This document shows, in pieces, positions 37,314 to 46,261 of a stretch of 64,000 nt of DNA. Position numbers and translations under genes: made by a program. The notes under the pieces are model-generated. The model was not told where the DNA came from and ran no database searches. It saw only the letters and a list, made by a program, of their open reading frames with translations. This DNA comes from Emergencia timonensis (GTDB lineage: Bacteria > Bacillota > Clostridia > Peptostreptococcales > Anaerovoracaceae): assembly GCF_900086585.1 (NCBI RefSeq), contig NZ_FLKM01000008.1, forward strand, positions 1,561,652-1,625,651. Reading direction: 5' to 3'. Position 1 is the first letter of the stretch. The number at the start of each line of letters is the position of its first letter.

Positions 37314-40300
37314 ATGGCATTTACACATTTACATGTTCATACAGAGTTCAGCCTGCTGGACGGCGCCGCTCGCATTACCGACGTGGTAACGAGGGCCAAA
37401 GAGCTGGGCATGGACTCTTTAGCAATTACAGACCACGGCGTCATGTTCGGCGTCATTGATTTTTACAAAGAGTGTAAGAAGCAGGGAATCAAGCCGATTA
37501 TAGGCTGTGAAGTCTATACGGCGGCCAGGACCATGCTGGACAAAGACGCGGACAAGGACAAATATCAGGGACACCTTGTCTTGCTGGCGAAAGACAACGA
37601 AGGTTATAGAAATTTAATTAAAATCGTATCCAAGGGTTTTACGGAAGGATACTATTATAAACCCCGCATAGATAAAAACGTTTTGCGGGAACATAACGAG
37701 GGAATTATCGCGCTTTCTGCCTGCCTGGCAGGAAAAGTGCAGAACTGTCTCCTCAACAGGGATTATGATGGTGCCAGGACAGAAGCGATGGCTATGGACG
37801 AAATCTTCGGTCACGGTAATTTTTACTTGGAACTGCAAGACCAGGGGCTGGAAGAAGAAGCGATGATTAACCCCAGCTTGGTAAAGCTGTCAAAGGAGCT
37901 TGATATTCCGCTGGTGGCTACCAACGACGTGCATTATGTCAGGCAAGAGGACGCCGAGGCACACGATGTGCTGCTGGCGATTCAGACAGCCACCACGATC
38001 GACGATGAAAAGAGAATGCGCTTTCCTAACGATCAGTTTTATTTAAAGAGCGAGGATGAGATGAAGAAGATCTTCGCCTATGCGCCGGAGGCCATCGAAA
38101 ATACCCAAAGAATCGCAGAGCGCTGTAATGTGGAGTTTACCTTTGGCGAATACCACTTGCCAGAGTTCGTACCGCCAGAAGGTAAAACGAACCAGCAATA
38201 TCTGCGAGAGTTATGCCAGAAAGGACTGCACGAGAGATATGACCATGTGACCGAAGAGCTGCAGGAACGACTGTCATACGAGATGGGTGTCATCGAGTCC
38301 ATGGGTTATGTAGAGTACTTTCTCATCGTATGGGATTTTATTAACTTTGCTAAGGTAAATAACATCATGGTAGGGCCGGGACGAGGCTCCGCCGCCGGCA
38401 GTCTGGTAGCTTACAGCCTGAAGATCACCGACATCGATCCGATTAGATATAACTTGATTTTTGAGCGATTCTTAAACCCTGAGAGAGTCAGCATGCCCGA
38501 TGTGGATATCGACTTCTGCATTGAACGCCGGGGTGAGGTGATCGACTATGTCATTAAAAAATACGGCAAGGAGAACGTTTCGCAGATCATCACCTTTGGA
38601 ACCATGAAAGCGAAGGCGGCTGTACGTGACGTGGGCCGCGCGCTGAATCTCAGCTATGCCGAAGCGGACAAAGTTGCCAAGGCCATACCCTTTGAACTGA
38701 AGATGACCATCGACAAAGCCATGGACATGAATCCGGAGCTGAGAGAGATGTACCAGTCCGATGATCGAATCGCCAAGGTCATCGACATGTCGAGAGCCAT
38801 TGAAGGCATGCCGCGCCACGCATCGACCCATGCGGCAGGCGTTGTAATATCAAAGCTTCCTCTGGACGAGTACGTACCGCTGTATATGTCTGACAAAGGG
38901 GTCGCTACCCAGTTCAATATGACCACCATCGAAGAGTTGGGTTTGTTGAAGATGGACTTCCTCGGTCTGCGAAATCTGACGGTAATCAGAGACGCCCTGG
39001 AGTTAATCGAAAAAAATTACGGCGTTACCATCGACTTTGCCAGAATGGGTTATGATGAGCCTTCGGTCTACGAAATGATTGCCAGCGGAAATACCGACGG
39101 CGTGTTTCAGCTGGAGAGCGGCGGTATGACCCAGTTCATGAAAAACCTGAAGCCGACCTGCTTTGAGGATGTCGTAGCGGGCATCTCTCTTTACAGACCG
39201 GGACCGATGGACTCCATTCCCAAATATATAGAATACAAGAAAAACCCTCATAAAATTAAGTACGTGACGCCGGAGCTGGCACCGATTTTGGACGTCACTT
39301 ACGGCTGCCTTGTTTATCAGGAACAGGTTATGCAGATTGTCCGGGATTTAGCTGGCTACAGCTTTGGCCGTTCAGACATCGTGCGTCGTGCCATGAGTAA
39401 AAAGAAGAAAGACGTCATGCTGCAGGAGAAAGAGTATTTCATCAACGGCAAGACGGATGAAGAGGGCAACATCGAAATCATGGGCTGCGTACGCAACGGT
39501 ATTTCGGCCCAGGCGGCAGAGGCTATCTTTGCCGATATGGAGACCTTTGCCCAGTACGCTTTCAACAAATCTCACGCGGCGGCTTATGCGGTGGTCGCTT
39601 ACGAAACGGGCTATTTGAAAAAATTCTATCCTGTAGAGTTTATGGCGGCGCTGATGACCAGCGTTATGGGTGACGCCAAGTATATATCGAGATATATTAG
39701 AAATTGCCAGGATATGGGCATCGAAGTTCTGCCGCCATGTATCAACGAGAGTCAGAAAAAGTTTTCTGTAGTCGATGGAAAAATCAGATTTGGACTTCTC
39801 GGTGTAAAGAACGTGGGGGAAGGCGCGATTGACGCGATTATCAAAGCGAGAGAAGAGAAGGGGTACCCTAGCGATATCTTCCAGTTTATCAACAACGTGG
39901 AAATCAGCGAGGTTAACAAGAAAGCGGTGGAGAGTCTGATTAAAGCCGGCGCTCTCGACTGTCTGAATACCAATAGGGCGGCGCACCTGGCTGTTTACGA
40001 AGGTCTGGTAGAGTCGGCACAGAATAACGCCAAGAAAAACATCGCCGGCCAGATGTCTCTCTTCCAGATCAGCAGCGAAGAGATGAGCAGCGGCGATACG
40101 TCGGGAACCCTGCCGCAGGTGAACAACTTTAGCAAGGATGTTCTGCTGGCTATGGAGAAAGAGATGGTGGGCGTGTACATCACGGATCATCCTCTCAACG
40201 AATATACCGATCGCATTAAGAAATTGGCGACGACCACCAGTGAGGAATTGGCCAGCGCTGCCGAATCGGAGACGCCGGACACTCGCATCAAAGACGGGAT

Positions 40301-40841
40301 GACAGTGACTATGGCGGGCATGATTGCAGGAAAGAAAAACCTGGTGACAAAAAACAACAAGATGATGGCCTTTGTAGACTTAGAAGACTTGTACGGCGAA
40401 GTGGAAGTCGTGGTTTTCCCCAACGTCTACGAGCGCTGCCGTGAAGCGATCGAAGAGGACAACGTCGTCGTCGTCAAAGGAAAGCTTAATTTTAAGGAAG
40501 AAGAGATGCCGAAGCTGCTTGCTGATTCCGTTGTGGATATCGACGGGGTAGAAGAGAAGCTGTCTCAGTCGTCTGAGCGGCCATCCCGGCCGTCCAGAGG
40601 AACAGAGCCAGACTCAGTCAAGGTGAGAATTCCGGCGGAGGCAGATGAAGAGGAAACCCTTGCCGCTTTGCGAGAGATTTTCCATCAGCACAGAGGAAAT
40701 GCGCCAGTTCTGATTTATTTGCAAAATGGCAAAATTGTCAAGACTGGTCAAGGCGCAGGTGTTTATCCGACCATTGACTTTTTTGATACAGTGGCTGAAG
40801 TAGTAGGACGACCTAACGTTAAAGGGAGACCTAGCTTTTAA
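37314..40841 (+). CDS. dnaE: DNA polymerase III subunit alpha (DnaE)
   Basis: Replicative C-family polymerase, 1175 residues. N-terminal PHP domain begins F-T-H-L-H-V-H-T-E-F-S-L-L-D-G. The polymerase core has G-P-G-R-G-S-A-A-G-S-L and the catalytic acidic motif P-D-V-D-I-D-F near residue 400. A helix-hairpin-helix region and an OB-fold (V-T-M-A-G-M-I-A-G-K-K) follow near the C-terminus. The start at 37314 has AGAGGTAG upstream and overlaps nothing vital; the ORF beginning at 37296 overlaps the MocR stop. Length and motifs are standard for DnaE1/DnaE3-type alpha subunits of Firmicutes. Confidence 0.96.
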   Translation: MAFTHLHVHTEFSLLDGAARITDVVTRAKELGMDSLAITDHGVMFGVIDFYKECKKQGIKPIIGCEVYTAARTMLDKDADKDKYQGHLVLLAKDNEGYRNLIKIVSKGFTEGYYYKPRIDKNVLREHNEGIIALSACLAGKVQNCLLNRDYDGARTEAMAMDEIFGHGNFYLELQDQGLEEEAMINPSLVKLSKELDIPLVATNDVHYVRQEDAEAHDVLLAIQTATTIDDEKRMRFPNDQFYLKSEDEMKKIFAYAPEAIENTQRIAERCNVEFTFGEYHLPEFVPPEGKTNQQYLRELCQKGLHERYDHVTEELQERLSYEMGVIESMGYVEYFLIVWDFINFAKVNNIMVGPGRGSAAGSLVAYSLKITDIDPIRYNLIFERFLNPERVSMPDVDIDFCIERRGEVIDYVIKKYGKENVSQIITFGTMKAKAAVRDVGRALNLSYAEADKVAKAIPFELKMTIDKAMDMNPELREMYQSDDRIAKVIDMSRAIEGMPRHASTHAAGVVISKLPLDEYVPLYMSDKGVATQFNMTTIEELGLLKMDFLGLRNLTVIRDALELIEKNYGVTIDFARMGYDEPSVYEMIASGNTDGVFQLESGGMTQFMKNLKPTCFEDVVAGISLYRPGPMDSIPKYIEYKKNPHKIKYVTPELAPILDVTYGCLVYQEQVMQIVRDLAGYSFGRSDIVRRAMSKKKKDVMLQEKEYFINGKTDEEGNIEIMGCVRNGISAQAAEAIFADMETFAQYAFNKSHAAAYAVVAYETGYLKKFYPVEFMAALMTSVMGDAKYISRYIRNCQDMGIEVLPPCINESQKKFSVVDGKIRFGLLGVKNVGEGAIDAIIKAREEKGYPSDIFQFINNVEISEVNKKAVESLIKAGALDCLNTNRAAHLAVYEGLVESAQNNAKKNIAGQMSLFQISSEEMSSGDTSGTLPQVNNFSKDVLLAMEKEMVGVYITDHPLNEYTDRIKKLATTTSEELASAAESETPDTRIKDGMTVTMAGMIAGKKNLVTKNNKMMAFVDLEDLYGEVEVVVFPNVYERCREAIEEDNVVVVKGKLNFKEEEMPKLLADSVVDIDGVEEKLSQSSERPSRPSRGTEPDSVKVRIPAEADEEETLAALREIFHQHRGNAPVLIYLQNGKIVKTGQGAGVYPTIDFFDTVAEVVGRPNVKGRPSF

Positions 40842-40936
40842 CCATTATACGGCTAACGCCTAGCCAGCTAGAGCTGGGGCGTTATAGCATAAGGAGTTCC
40901 CAGCAATTTACTTTGTAAATTGGCGCAACTCCATTA
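40842..40936 (+). repeat. single copy of the CCATTA-bounded double-hairpin repeat, ahead of pfkA
   Basis: Bounded by CCATTA at 40842 and 40931 (89-base period). First hairpin: AACGCC (40855-40860) with GGCGTT (40878-40883), with AGCT/AGCT inside. The linker is TAGCATAAGG. Second hairpin: GGAGTT/AACTCC outside and CAATTTAC/GTAAATTG inside, separated by internal loops of 4-5 bases. The AGGAGG of pfkA follows at once. The same order of parts occurs in tandem at 46262-46495, with different but still complementary stem sequences. Confidence 0.75.
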
Positions 40937-40946
40937 GGAGGAAATT

Positions 40947-41909
40947 ATGAAACGAATCGGAGTACTAACCAGCGGAGGAGATTCTCCTGGAATGAATGCG
41001 GCAGTCAGGTCTGTAGTGAGATGCGGCATCGATGAAGGCATGGAAGTCTACGGAATTTACAGAGGTTACGAGGGTCTCATGGATGGAGAAATAGAAGAGT
41101 TAGATCGAAATTCTGTAGGAGATATTCTGCAGAGAGGCGGTACGATTCTGAAGACTGCCAGAAGCGAAAAGTTCAGAACGGAGGAAGGGCAAGCTCATGC
41201 AGCAGCTATGCTGGATACCTTCGGCATTGAAGGTCTGGTCGTTATCGGCGGGGACGGTTCCCTGCGCGGCGGTGCAGACCTGGCAAGGAGAGGCATCAGA
41301 GTCATCGGCCTGCCGGGAACCATAGATAACGATCTGGGGTATACGGACTATACCATCGGCTTTGATACGGCAGTCAATACCGTATTAGAAGCAATTACCA
41401 AGATCCGGGACACCTCTTCTTCACATGAAAGGACCACGGTCATTGAGGTTATGGGCAGACACTGTGGAGATATCGCTCTTTTTGCCGGTTTAGCCGGAGG
41501 GGCGGAAGGCGTTTTGATTCCAGAAATAGAGAATGATATCAACGAACTCTGCAAAAAAATCGTCATGGGCGCTAATCGGGGCAAACAGCATAGTATCATC
41601 ATCAATGCGGAGGGTTCGGGCATCTCTTCTCAGGAACTGACAGAGACGATACAGTATAGAACGGGGAAAGATACCAGGCTGGTGGTTTTGTCCTATCTGC
41701 AGCGCGGCGGCAGTCCGACGTTGCGGGACCGCATGCTGGCCACTTTGACAGGAGCAAAGGCCGTTGAACTGCTGAAAGACGATTCTGACAGCAAAGCGAT
41801 CGGTACTGTCGATGGTGAGATTGCGGCATACGATTTGATTGACGCCCTTGAGCAGAAAAGAGAAATCGACAGGGCGATGTACGATTTAATCGGCGTGCTG
41901 AGCAAATAG
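40947..41909 (+). CDS. pfkA: ATP-dependent 6-phosphofructokinase
   Basis: Phosphorylates fructose 6-phosphate in glycolysis. 320 residues, the normal length of bacterial PfkA. ATP site T-S-G-G-D-S-P-G-M-N; G-G-D-G-S; catalytic base region G-T-I-D-N-D-L; and V-E-V-M-G-R-H-C-G-D. The Gly in G-G-D-G-S (rather than Asp-Asp) marks the ATP rather than pyrophosphate type. TTAGGAGG lies upstream. A structured repeat occupies the dnaE-pfkA gap and would be in its leader if transcription starts upstream. Confidence 0.96.
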   Translation: MKRIGVLTSGGDSPGMNAAVRSVVRCGIDEGMEVYGIYRGYEGLMDGEIEELDRNSVGDILQRGGTILKTARSEKFRTEEGQAHAAAMLDTFGIEGLVVIGGDGSLRGGADLARRGIRVIGLPGTIDNDLGYTDYTIGFDTAVNTVLEAITKIRDTSSSHERTTVIEVMGRHCGDIALFAGLAGGAEGVLIPEIENDINELCKKIVMGANRGKQHSIIINAEGSGISSQELTETIQYRTGKDTRLVVLSYLQRGGSPTLRDRMLATLTGAKAVELLKDDSDSKAIGTVDGEIAAYDLIDALEQKREIDRAMYDLIGVLSK

Positions 41910-41921
41910 AAAGGTTAAAAA

Positions 41922-42464
41922 ATGAAAATCGCAGTAGTATATACCAGTAAGTATGGAACGACGCAGCAGTACGCACAATGGATTGCCAAGGATGTAGGCG
42001 CCGATCTTTTACGGCAGGATGCGTGCAAGGTGAAAGATTTAGAAAAATACGAATGTCTTGTTTTTGGCGGGCCTATTCATGCCGGCGGCATTTTAGGCAT
42101 TAGGTTTTTGCAGAAGAATTACAAGAAATTGTCGGACAAAAAGATCTTTGTTTTTGCGGTGGGACTCAATATCGAAGACCCGGCTGTACAGCAGGAATGC
42201 AGGGAAATCAATTTTGTCAAGACGATAAAGGATTTACCTTGTTATTTTCTGCGGGGCGGGTATGATCCATCAAAGGTAACCGGTATGGACAAGAGGCTGA
42301 TGGGTATAGTCAAGAAGATGATTGCCGGAAAAGGAGAGATGACCGAATCAGAGCGGGAATTGCTTGATGCTATTGAGCAGGGCGCTGATTACACCAGCTA
42401 CAGCGCCACCTATGATTTGGTATATGCAATTCAAACGTTACATTTAGAAACTAAAAGTTGGTAG
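41922..42464 (+). CDS. flavodoxin-domain protein (HemG/menaquinone-dependent protoporphyrinogen oxidase-like)
   Basis: 180 residues, flavodoxin fold: the FMN phosphate loop V-V-Y-T-S-K-Y-G-T-T-Q-Q-Y-A starts at residue 5, followed by V-F-G-G-P-I-H-A-G-G and F-A-V-G-L-N. Similar to the flavodoxin_5 group that includes HemG. No haem genes are nearby, so a general flavin redox role is just as likely. Twelve bases after pfkA; probably co-transcribed. Confidence 0.8.
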   Translation: MKIAVVYTSKYGTTQQYAQWIAKDVGADLLRQDACKVKDLEKYECLVFGGPIHAGGILGIRFLQKNYKKLSDKKIFVFAVGLNIEDPAVQQECREINFVKTIKDLPCYFLRGGYDPSKVTGMDKRLMGIVKKMIAGKGEMTESERELLDAIEQGADYTSYSATYDLVYAIQTLHLETKSW

Positions 42465-42512
42465 AGGATTGTCGCTGGGTTCGGTTATAATTGGGTCATC
42501 AGGAGGTGACAA

Positions 42513-42971
42513 ATGAAAATAGGTGAGAAAATCGCAGAGGCAAGAAAGAAGAAGAATTTGACACAGGAACAGCTGGCAGAGCTGATGGCGGTGACCAGGC
42601 AGACGGTTTCCCGTTGGGAATCAAATCTGGCTTATCCGGAGATGGAAAAAGTAGTAAAACTGGCATCCCTTCTCAAGGTGAGCTGCGACTATCTGCTCAA
42701 TGACGATTATGAAAGTCCGACAGACGGTGCGGAATCGGCAGGCGGCCCGAGAAACCCTGTGACTAGACTGCTTTTAGCGGCCAAGGGACGACTGGTCAGA
42801 ATGCAGTTAACCGACGAAGCTGATTATGATTTGTATAATAAATTGTGCACGATTGTAGAATTTGACGGCATGTGGATGAAAGTGGAGTATAAAAAGGGGA
42901 AGGCGACGGAGTCCAGGCTAGTCCCGATTTCAGCGATTACTTCATTGAAGTTTGAGAAGGAGGGGAAGTAA
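42513..42971 (+). CDS. XRE-family transcriptional regulator with C-terminal SH3-like region
   Basis: 152 residues. HTH_3 at residues 6-62: L-T-Q-E-Q-L-A-E-L-M-A-V-T-R-Q-T-V-S-R-W-E. The C-terminal 70 residues are beta-rich (V-E-F-D-G-M-W-M-K-V-E-Y) and are echoed in the next protein (I-D-E-E-W-L-Q-I-R-S-V), so the two may share a ligand or partner-binding module. AGGAGGTGAC precedes the ATG. The stop abuts the next start. Confidence 0.85.
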   Translation: MKIGEKIAEARKKKNLTQEQLAELMAVTRQTVSRWESNLAYPEMEKVVKLASLLKVSCDYLLNDDYESPTDGAESAGGPRNPVTRLLLAAKGRLVRMQLTDEADYDLYNKLCTIVEFDGMWMKVEYKKGKATESRLVPISAITSLKFEKEGK

Positions 42972-43304
42972 ATGGAGACCATGGGAAATGTCTTTGGCCT
43001 CCTCGGTATCGTGGCCTTTGTCATGTATTTCGATCTAGCAAAAAAGGTAAAGAAGCTGGAACGAATGATAAAGGATTCTGGCATTGTGGATTTTGAAAAA
43101 GAGTCCCTTAAGGATATCCTGAAGAAAAACTTAGGTAAAACCGCCAAGCTGGAGCTGGAACGAGAGGCAGAAGACTCGGATTTTGCCGCAAAGGAATGCC
43201 TTATCGTGGATATTGATGAGGAGTGGCTCCAGATCAGATCAGTCAAAAAGGGACAGGAAGGTCTGATCAGAGTGGATTTCGTAAAAGGCGTGCAATTTGT
43301 TTAG
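42972..43304 (+). CDS. small membrane-anchored protein coupled to the XRE regulator
   Basis: 110 residues: an N-terminal hydrophobic helix (about 5-20), a charged linker, then a beta-rich domain with C-L-I-V-D-I-D-E-E-W-L-Q-I-R. No named family recognised. It starts immediately after the regulator's stop, and its soluble part resembles that regulator's C-terminal half. A membrane-tethered partner of the regulator is a reasonable guess. Confidence 0.7.
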   Translation: METMGNVFGLLGIVAFVMYFDLAKKVKKLERMIKDSGIVDFEKESLKDILKKNLGKTAKLELEREAEDSDFAAKECLIVDIDEEWLQIRSVKKGQEGLIRVDFVKGVQFV

Positions 43305-43311
43305 AGTATAG

Positions 43312-43349
43312 AAAAACCGTGGCCTAAGAAATGAGGTCCACGGTTTTTT
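43312..43349 (+). terminator. terminator after the XRE pair
   Basis: AAAAACCGTGG (43312-43322) pairs with CCACGGTTTTT (43338-43348), T-run. Confidence 0.9.
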
Positions 43350-43360
43350 ATTATGTAGGA

Positions 43361-43474
43361 AATATCGATGAAATCGATATTGACGGAATATCAAAGAACG
43401 TACCTTGCGAAGCGTCGCCCCTTGCGGGCGACATGAGTGCATAGGAGCGACGCTCCGTCATGCACTCGTTTTTT
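43361..43474 (+). other. array of three consecutive hairpins ending in a terminator
   Basis: AATATCGAT/ATCGATATT (43361-43381), GTCGCCC/GGGCGAC (43414-43432), then GAGTGCAT/ATGCACTC (43435-43467) enclosing GGAGCG/CGCTCC and followed by a T-run. It lies downstream of another terminator, so it is not needed to end the XRE transcript. It may be a remnant of a structured repeat, or shield the minus-strand TetR gene. Confidence 0.6.
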
Positions 43475-43475
43475 A

Positions 43476-44072
43476 TTATTCTTTGTGTTCTGCCAGGTAT
43501 CGAAGAATGGCTTCCTTGAAAAATTCTATAAAGGTTTCAATGACCATTTCTTCTTTTGCTGGATATACGCCGAGTGAACGCTGAATAGCCATGCCGTCCA
43601 GTGCAGCAACAAAGAAAGAAGCCATCAGATATTTATATTTGTCATTTTCGATTCCTGAAGCCGGTCCGAATAAATTGCCGGCGTTTTGTATCGTCATCTT
43701 ATAATTCTTAATGACGCGATCTCTGTTCTCATCGTTTTTGCTGATGAGATCTCCAAGGAGCGCGATGTGCAGCTTCTGTTCATCCTCTTTGAGGAGACGG
43801 CGACGCACATTATCTGCTATTTCGTTAAAAAGCTCCTGCTGGGTTTTTTCACCGCTGTCTGCGGCAGTGATAATTCTTTGAGAGAAATGAATGGATTCGT
43901 TGATGATATCCTGAAACAGTTCTTCTTTGTTCTTATAATAATGATAGACGGCGCCAGTAGTGACGCCGGCCTGAGAAGCGATTTCTCTGACCGTGGTTTT
44001 CTCCATACCCTGTGTGCGGATTACGCGCATTGCGGCTTCTAATATCTTCTGCTTTTTCTCTGAATTTTTCAT
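43476..44072 (-). CDS. TetR-family transcriptional regulator
   Basis: 198 residues. HTH: T-V-R-E-I-A-S-Q-A-G-V-T-T-G-A-V-Y-H-Y-Y-K-N-K-E-E. TTAAGGAGAAAAG precedes the ATG on the minus strand. It is 28 bases downstream of dinB on the same strand and may be co-transcribed. The ligand and targets are unknown; no efflux gene is adjacent. Confidence 0.85.
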   Translation of the reverse strand: MKNSEKKQKILEAAMRVIRTQGMEKTTVREIASQAGVTTGAVYHYYKNKEELFQDIINESIHFSQRIITAADSGEKTQQELFNEIADNVRRRLLKEDEQKLHIALLGDLISKNDENRDRVIKNYKMTIQNAGNLFGPASGIENDKYKYLMASFFVAALDGMAIQRSLGVYPAKEEMVIETFIEFFKEAILRYLAEHKE

Positions 44073-44100
44073 CTTTTCTCCTTAATGACTCTATTCTTGT

Positions 44101-45306
44101 TTATAAATCAATTCCTAAATCATTATCAATAATCTGACCAAAAGTGATGGAGCTATCTCCGAACTTTTTACGAATATCGTCCATGGTCCGCTCGATGGAT
44201 TCACGTTTTCCTCGTCCGCCGTCTGCGGCGCTGTCAAAGAGGGAAAGCTGTTCGTCAGCGGTTTCATCTGTCAGATTGATGGCTGTAATCGTCAGCAGCC
44301 TGATAGGGTCTGAAAGATTCCATGATGTTTTTAGAATTTCCAGGCTGGTCATTCTGATTTCTGACGCCAGGTTTGTCGGCAGATGCAGCTGCTTTTGTCT
44401 GGAAATCGTTTTGAAATACGGGTCTTTGATATCCACTTTGACGCCATAAGCCTTCATCTGGTATTTACGCAGGCGGCTTGCTACTGTGTCAGCCAGACTG
44501 GTTACGGCAGTCAGAATATCTTCCATCCCTTTTAGGTTGCGTTTAAATGTGATGCCATTTCCAACTGACTTAATTTTTTCTCTCTGATCATACAGGGTGA
44601 CGGGGCTGTCATCTAAACCGTTAGCATAACTGTAAAGAATGGAACCTTGTTTTCCGAGCAGGGCTTCTAGGGCGAGGGGATCGCTATGAGCTAAATCGCC
44701 GATGGTGTGGACACCTAGTTTTTCTAATTTTTCAGCGGTAGCCCAGCCCACGAAGAACAATTCCCGCACTGGCTGAGGCCACAGCAGGTCTCGGTAGTTT
44801 TCGCGGGTGATTTCTGTCGTCGCATCCGGTTTTCTGTATTCACTGCCCATTTTTGCAAAGATTTTGTTGTAGGAAACGCCTACTGATAAAGTTAGATTCA
44901 GCTCGCTTTTGACACGTGCTCTGATCATATCGGCGATCTGTCTGCCGGTACCGAAGAGTCTTTGGCTTGCGGTGACATCCAACCAGGATTCATCGATACT
45001 GAAGGGTTCCACCATATCGGTGTATGATAGATAGATTTTATTGATTTTCTCGCTGAACTCCTTATATCTGTCGTGGTGTGGTTTGACCAGCTGTAAATCA
45101 GGGCACTTTTTCTTCGCTTGCCAGATGGTTTCGGCAGTAACGACGCCGTATTTCTTAGCAATTTCGTTTTTCGCTAATATGATACCGTGACGGCTCTCTG
45201 GGTCTCCGCAGACCGCCATGGGCTTGTCCCTGAGATCTGGTCGGGAGAGGAGTTCCACTGATGCGTAAAAACCATTCATATCACAATGTAAAATTACTCT
45301 GTCCAT
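44101..45306 (-). CDS. dinB: DNA polymerase IV
   Basis: Y-family translesion polymerase, 401 residues. The catalytic start is M-D-R-V-I-L-H-C-D-M-N-G-F-Y-A-S-V-E; the second acidic motif Y-S-I-D-E-S-W is present here as F-S-I-D-E-S-W; and V-G-V-S-Y-N-K is present. On the minus strand TTGCTA, 16 bases, TAAAAT ends only six bases before the ATG and there is no clear ribosome binding site, so the message may be leaderless. I see no clear LexA box. It could be co-transcribed with the TetR gene that follows. Confidence 0.93.
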   Translation of the reverse strand: MDRVILHCDMNGFYASVELLSRPDLRDKPMAVCGDPESRHGIILAKNEIAKKYGVVTAETIWQAKKKCPDLQLVKPHHDRYKEFSEKINKIYLSYTDMVEPFSIDESWLDVTASQRLFGTGRQIADMIRARVKSELNLTLSVGVSYNKIFAKMGSEYRKPDATTEITRENYRDLLWPQPVRELFFVGWATAEKLEKLGVHTIGDLAHSDPLALEALLGKQGSILYSYANGLDDSPVTLYDQREKIKSVGNGITFKRNLKGMEDILTAVTSLADTVASRLRKYQMKAYGVKVDIKDPYFKTISRQKQLHLPTNLASEIRMTSLEILKTSWNLSDPIRLLTITAINLTDETADEQLSLFDSAADGGRGKRESIERTMDDIRKKFGDSSITFGQIIDNDLGIDL

Positions 45307-45440
45307 ACGAATATTTTACCACAAGAAAGAAATATAGCAAATCAGAAACGTCTAAAAGATAAAAAATAGTGGAATGACGACAAACAATTTATAACTAGAA
45401 GAAAAGATATCAAATAACATTCACATTTCACTGGTAGATT

Positions 45441-45634
45441 TATGATATAATGAACGCACGATTTCACGACGTTGTCGCAAAGAAGCGTTCATTGAATCAT
45501 AAATTGCGATTCAATCCCTAAAGGAATATTCATGATATAATGAGCGCACGATTTCACGACGTTGTCGCAAGGCAGAAATCATTGAAACATGACTTACGAT
45601 TGCATTTTTAAAGGTATCGTCATGTTATAGTAAA
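45441..45634 (+). repeat. 90-bp tandem repeat array ahead of the Usp-like gene
   Basis: Two full units (45441-45530, 45531-45620) and a partial third, each opening ATGATATAATGA or a variant and sharing GCACGATTTCACGACGTTGT. In unit 1, TTATGAT pairs with ATCATAA and ATGAACGC with GCGTTCAT. In unit 2 the outer stem becomes TCATG/CATGA, a compensatory change. Each unit also carries a TATAAT-like hexamer (45446, 45536, variant at 45626), so some units could contain promoters, but no good -35 accompanies them. Confidence 0.75.
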
Positions 45635-45697
45635 TACGAATGGGAGAAAAGGGGTTCTCCCTGAAAGCGATTTGATAGTAAAATAAGGGGTGAAAAA

Positions 45698-46081
45698 ATG
45701 AATAATATCATGGTCTGCGTAACCAAACAGAAGACTTGTCAACGACTGATCGACTATGGCAAGAAGCTGAAAAAGTCTGATGATGACCAACTGTTTGTAA
45801 TCCATATTGCAAAGAGTGATGATTCATTTCTTGATAATTCGGAGGAAGGGGAAGCACTGGAGTTCCTCTACGAGAAGGCGAGAGATGCAGGCGCGAGCCT
45901 GACAGTAGAAAAATCAGACGATGTGATGAAGACTTTGATCGATATTGTGGATAGAAATGGGATTACAGAGGTTATTACAGGACAATCTGGAGAAAAAGAA
46001 GGCAGGGATTCTTTCCTTGACCGTTTTAACGAGTACCTTGCAGGCAAGGCGGAGCTGATCGTCGTTCCAGCACATTCTTGA
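45698..46081 (+). CDS. universal stress protein-like domain protein
   Basis: 127 residues with the alpha/beta Usp pattern: M-N-N-I-M-V-C-V-T-K-Q-K-T-C at the start, F-V-I-H-I-A-K mid-protein and the last strand A-E-L-I-V-V-P-A-H-S. The ATP-binding G-x2-G-x9-G-S/T is not clear, so it may not bind ATP. It is a single-domain protein, related to the Usp part found in KdpD-like sensors. AAGGGGTG precedes the ATG. Preceded by a tandem repeat array. Confidence 0.7.
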   Translation: MNNIMVCVTKQKTCQRLIDYGKKLKKSDDDQLFVIHIAKSDDSFLDNSEEGEALEFLYEKARDAGASLTVEKSDDVMKTLIDIVDRNGITEVITGQSGEKEGRDSFLDRFNEYLAGKAELIVVPAHS

Positions 46082-46106
46082 CTAAAAGCCCGAAGCCAAG
46101 TATAAT
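46078..46106 (+). promoter_or_regulatory. promoter of the DUF308 gene with long leader
   Basis: TTGACT (46078-46083), 17-base spacer, TATAAT (46101-46106): a strong match. It overlaps the stop of the Usp-like gene and would start a leader of nearly 400 nt containing three repeat units before the GTG at 46510. Confidence 0.75.
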
Positions 46107-46261
46107 GGTACAAGTAATATTAAATATACGAATAACGCAGCCAAATGAGCAGTGCAGGATGTGCCTGCGTTTAGGAATTGGCCGCCTGCGTGCCACGCGC
46201 TAATGCGCTGCACTTTTGACCGGGTACCTATCAGCGATTAAGCTGCGCTGAATTGGGTTAG

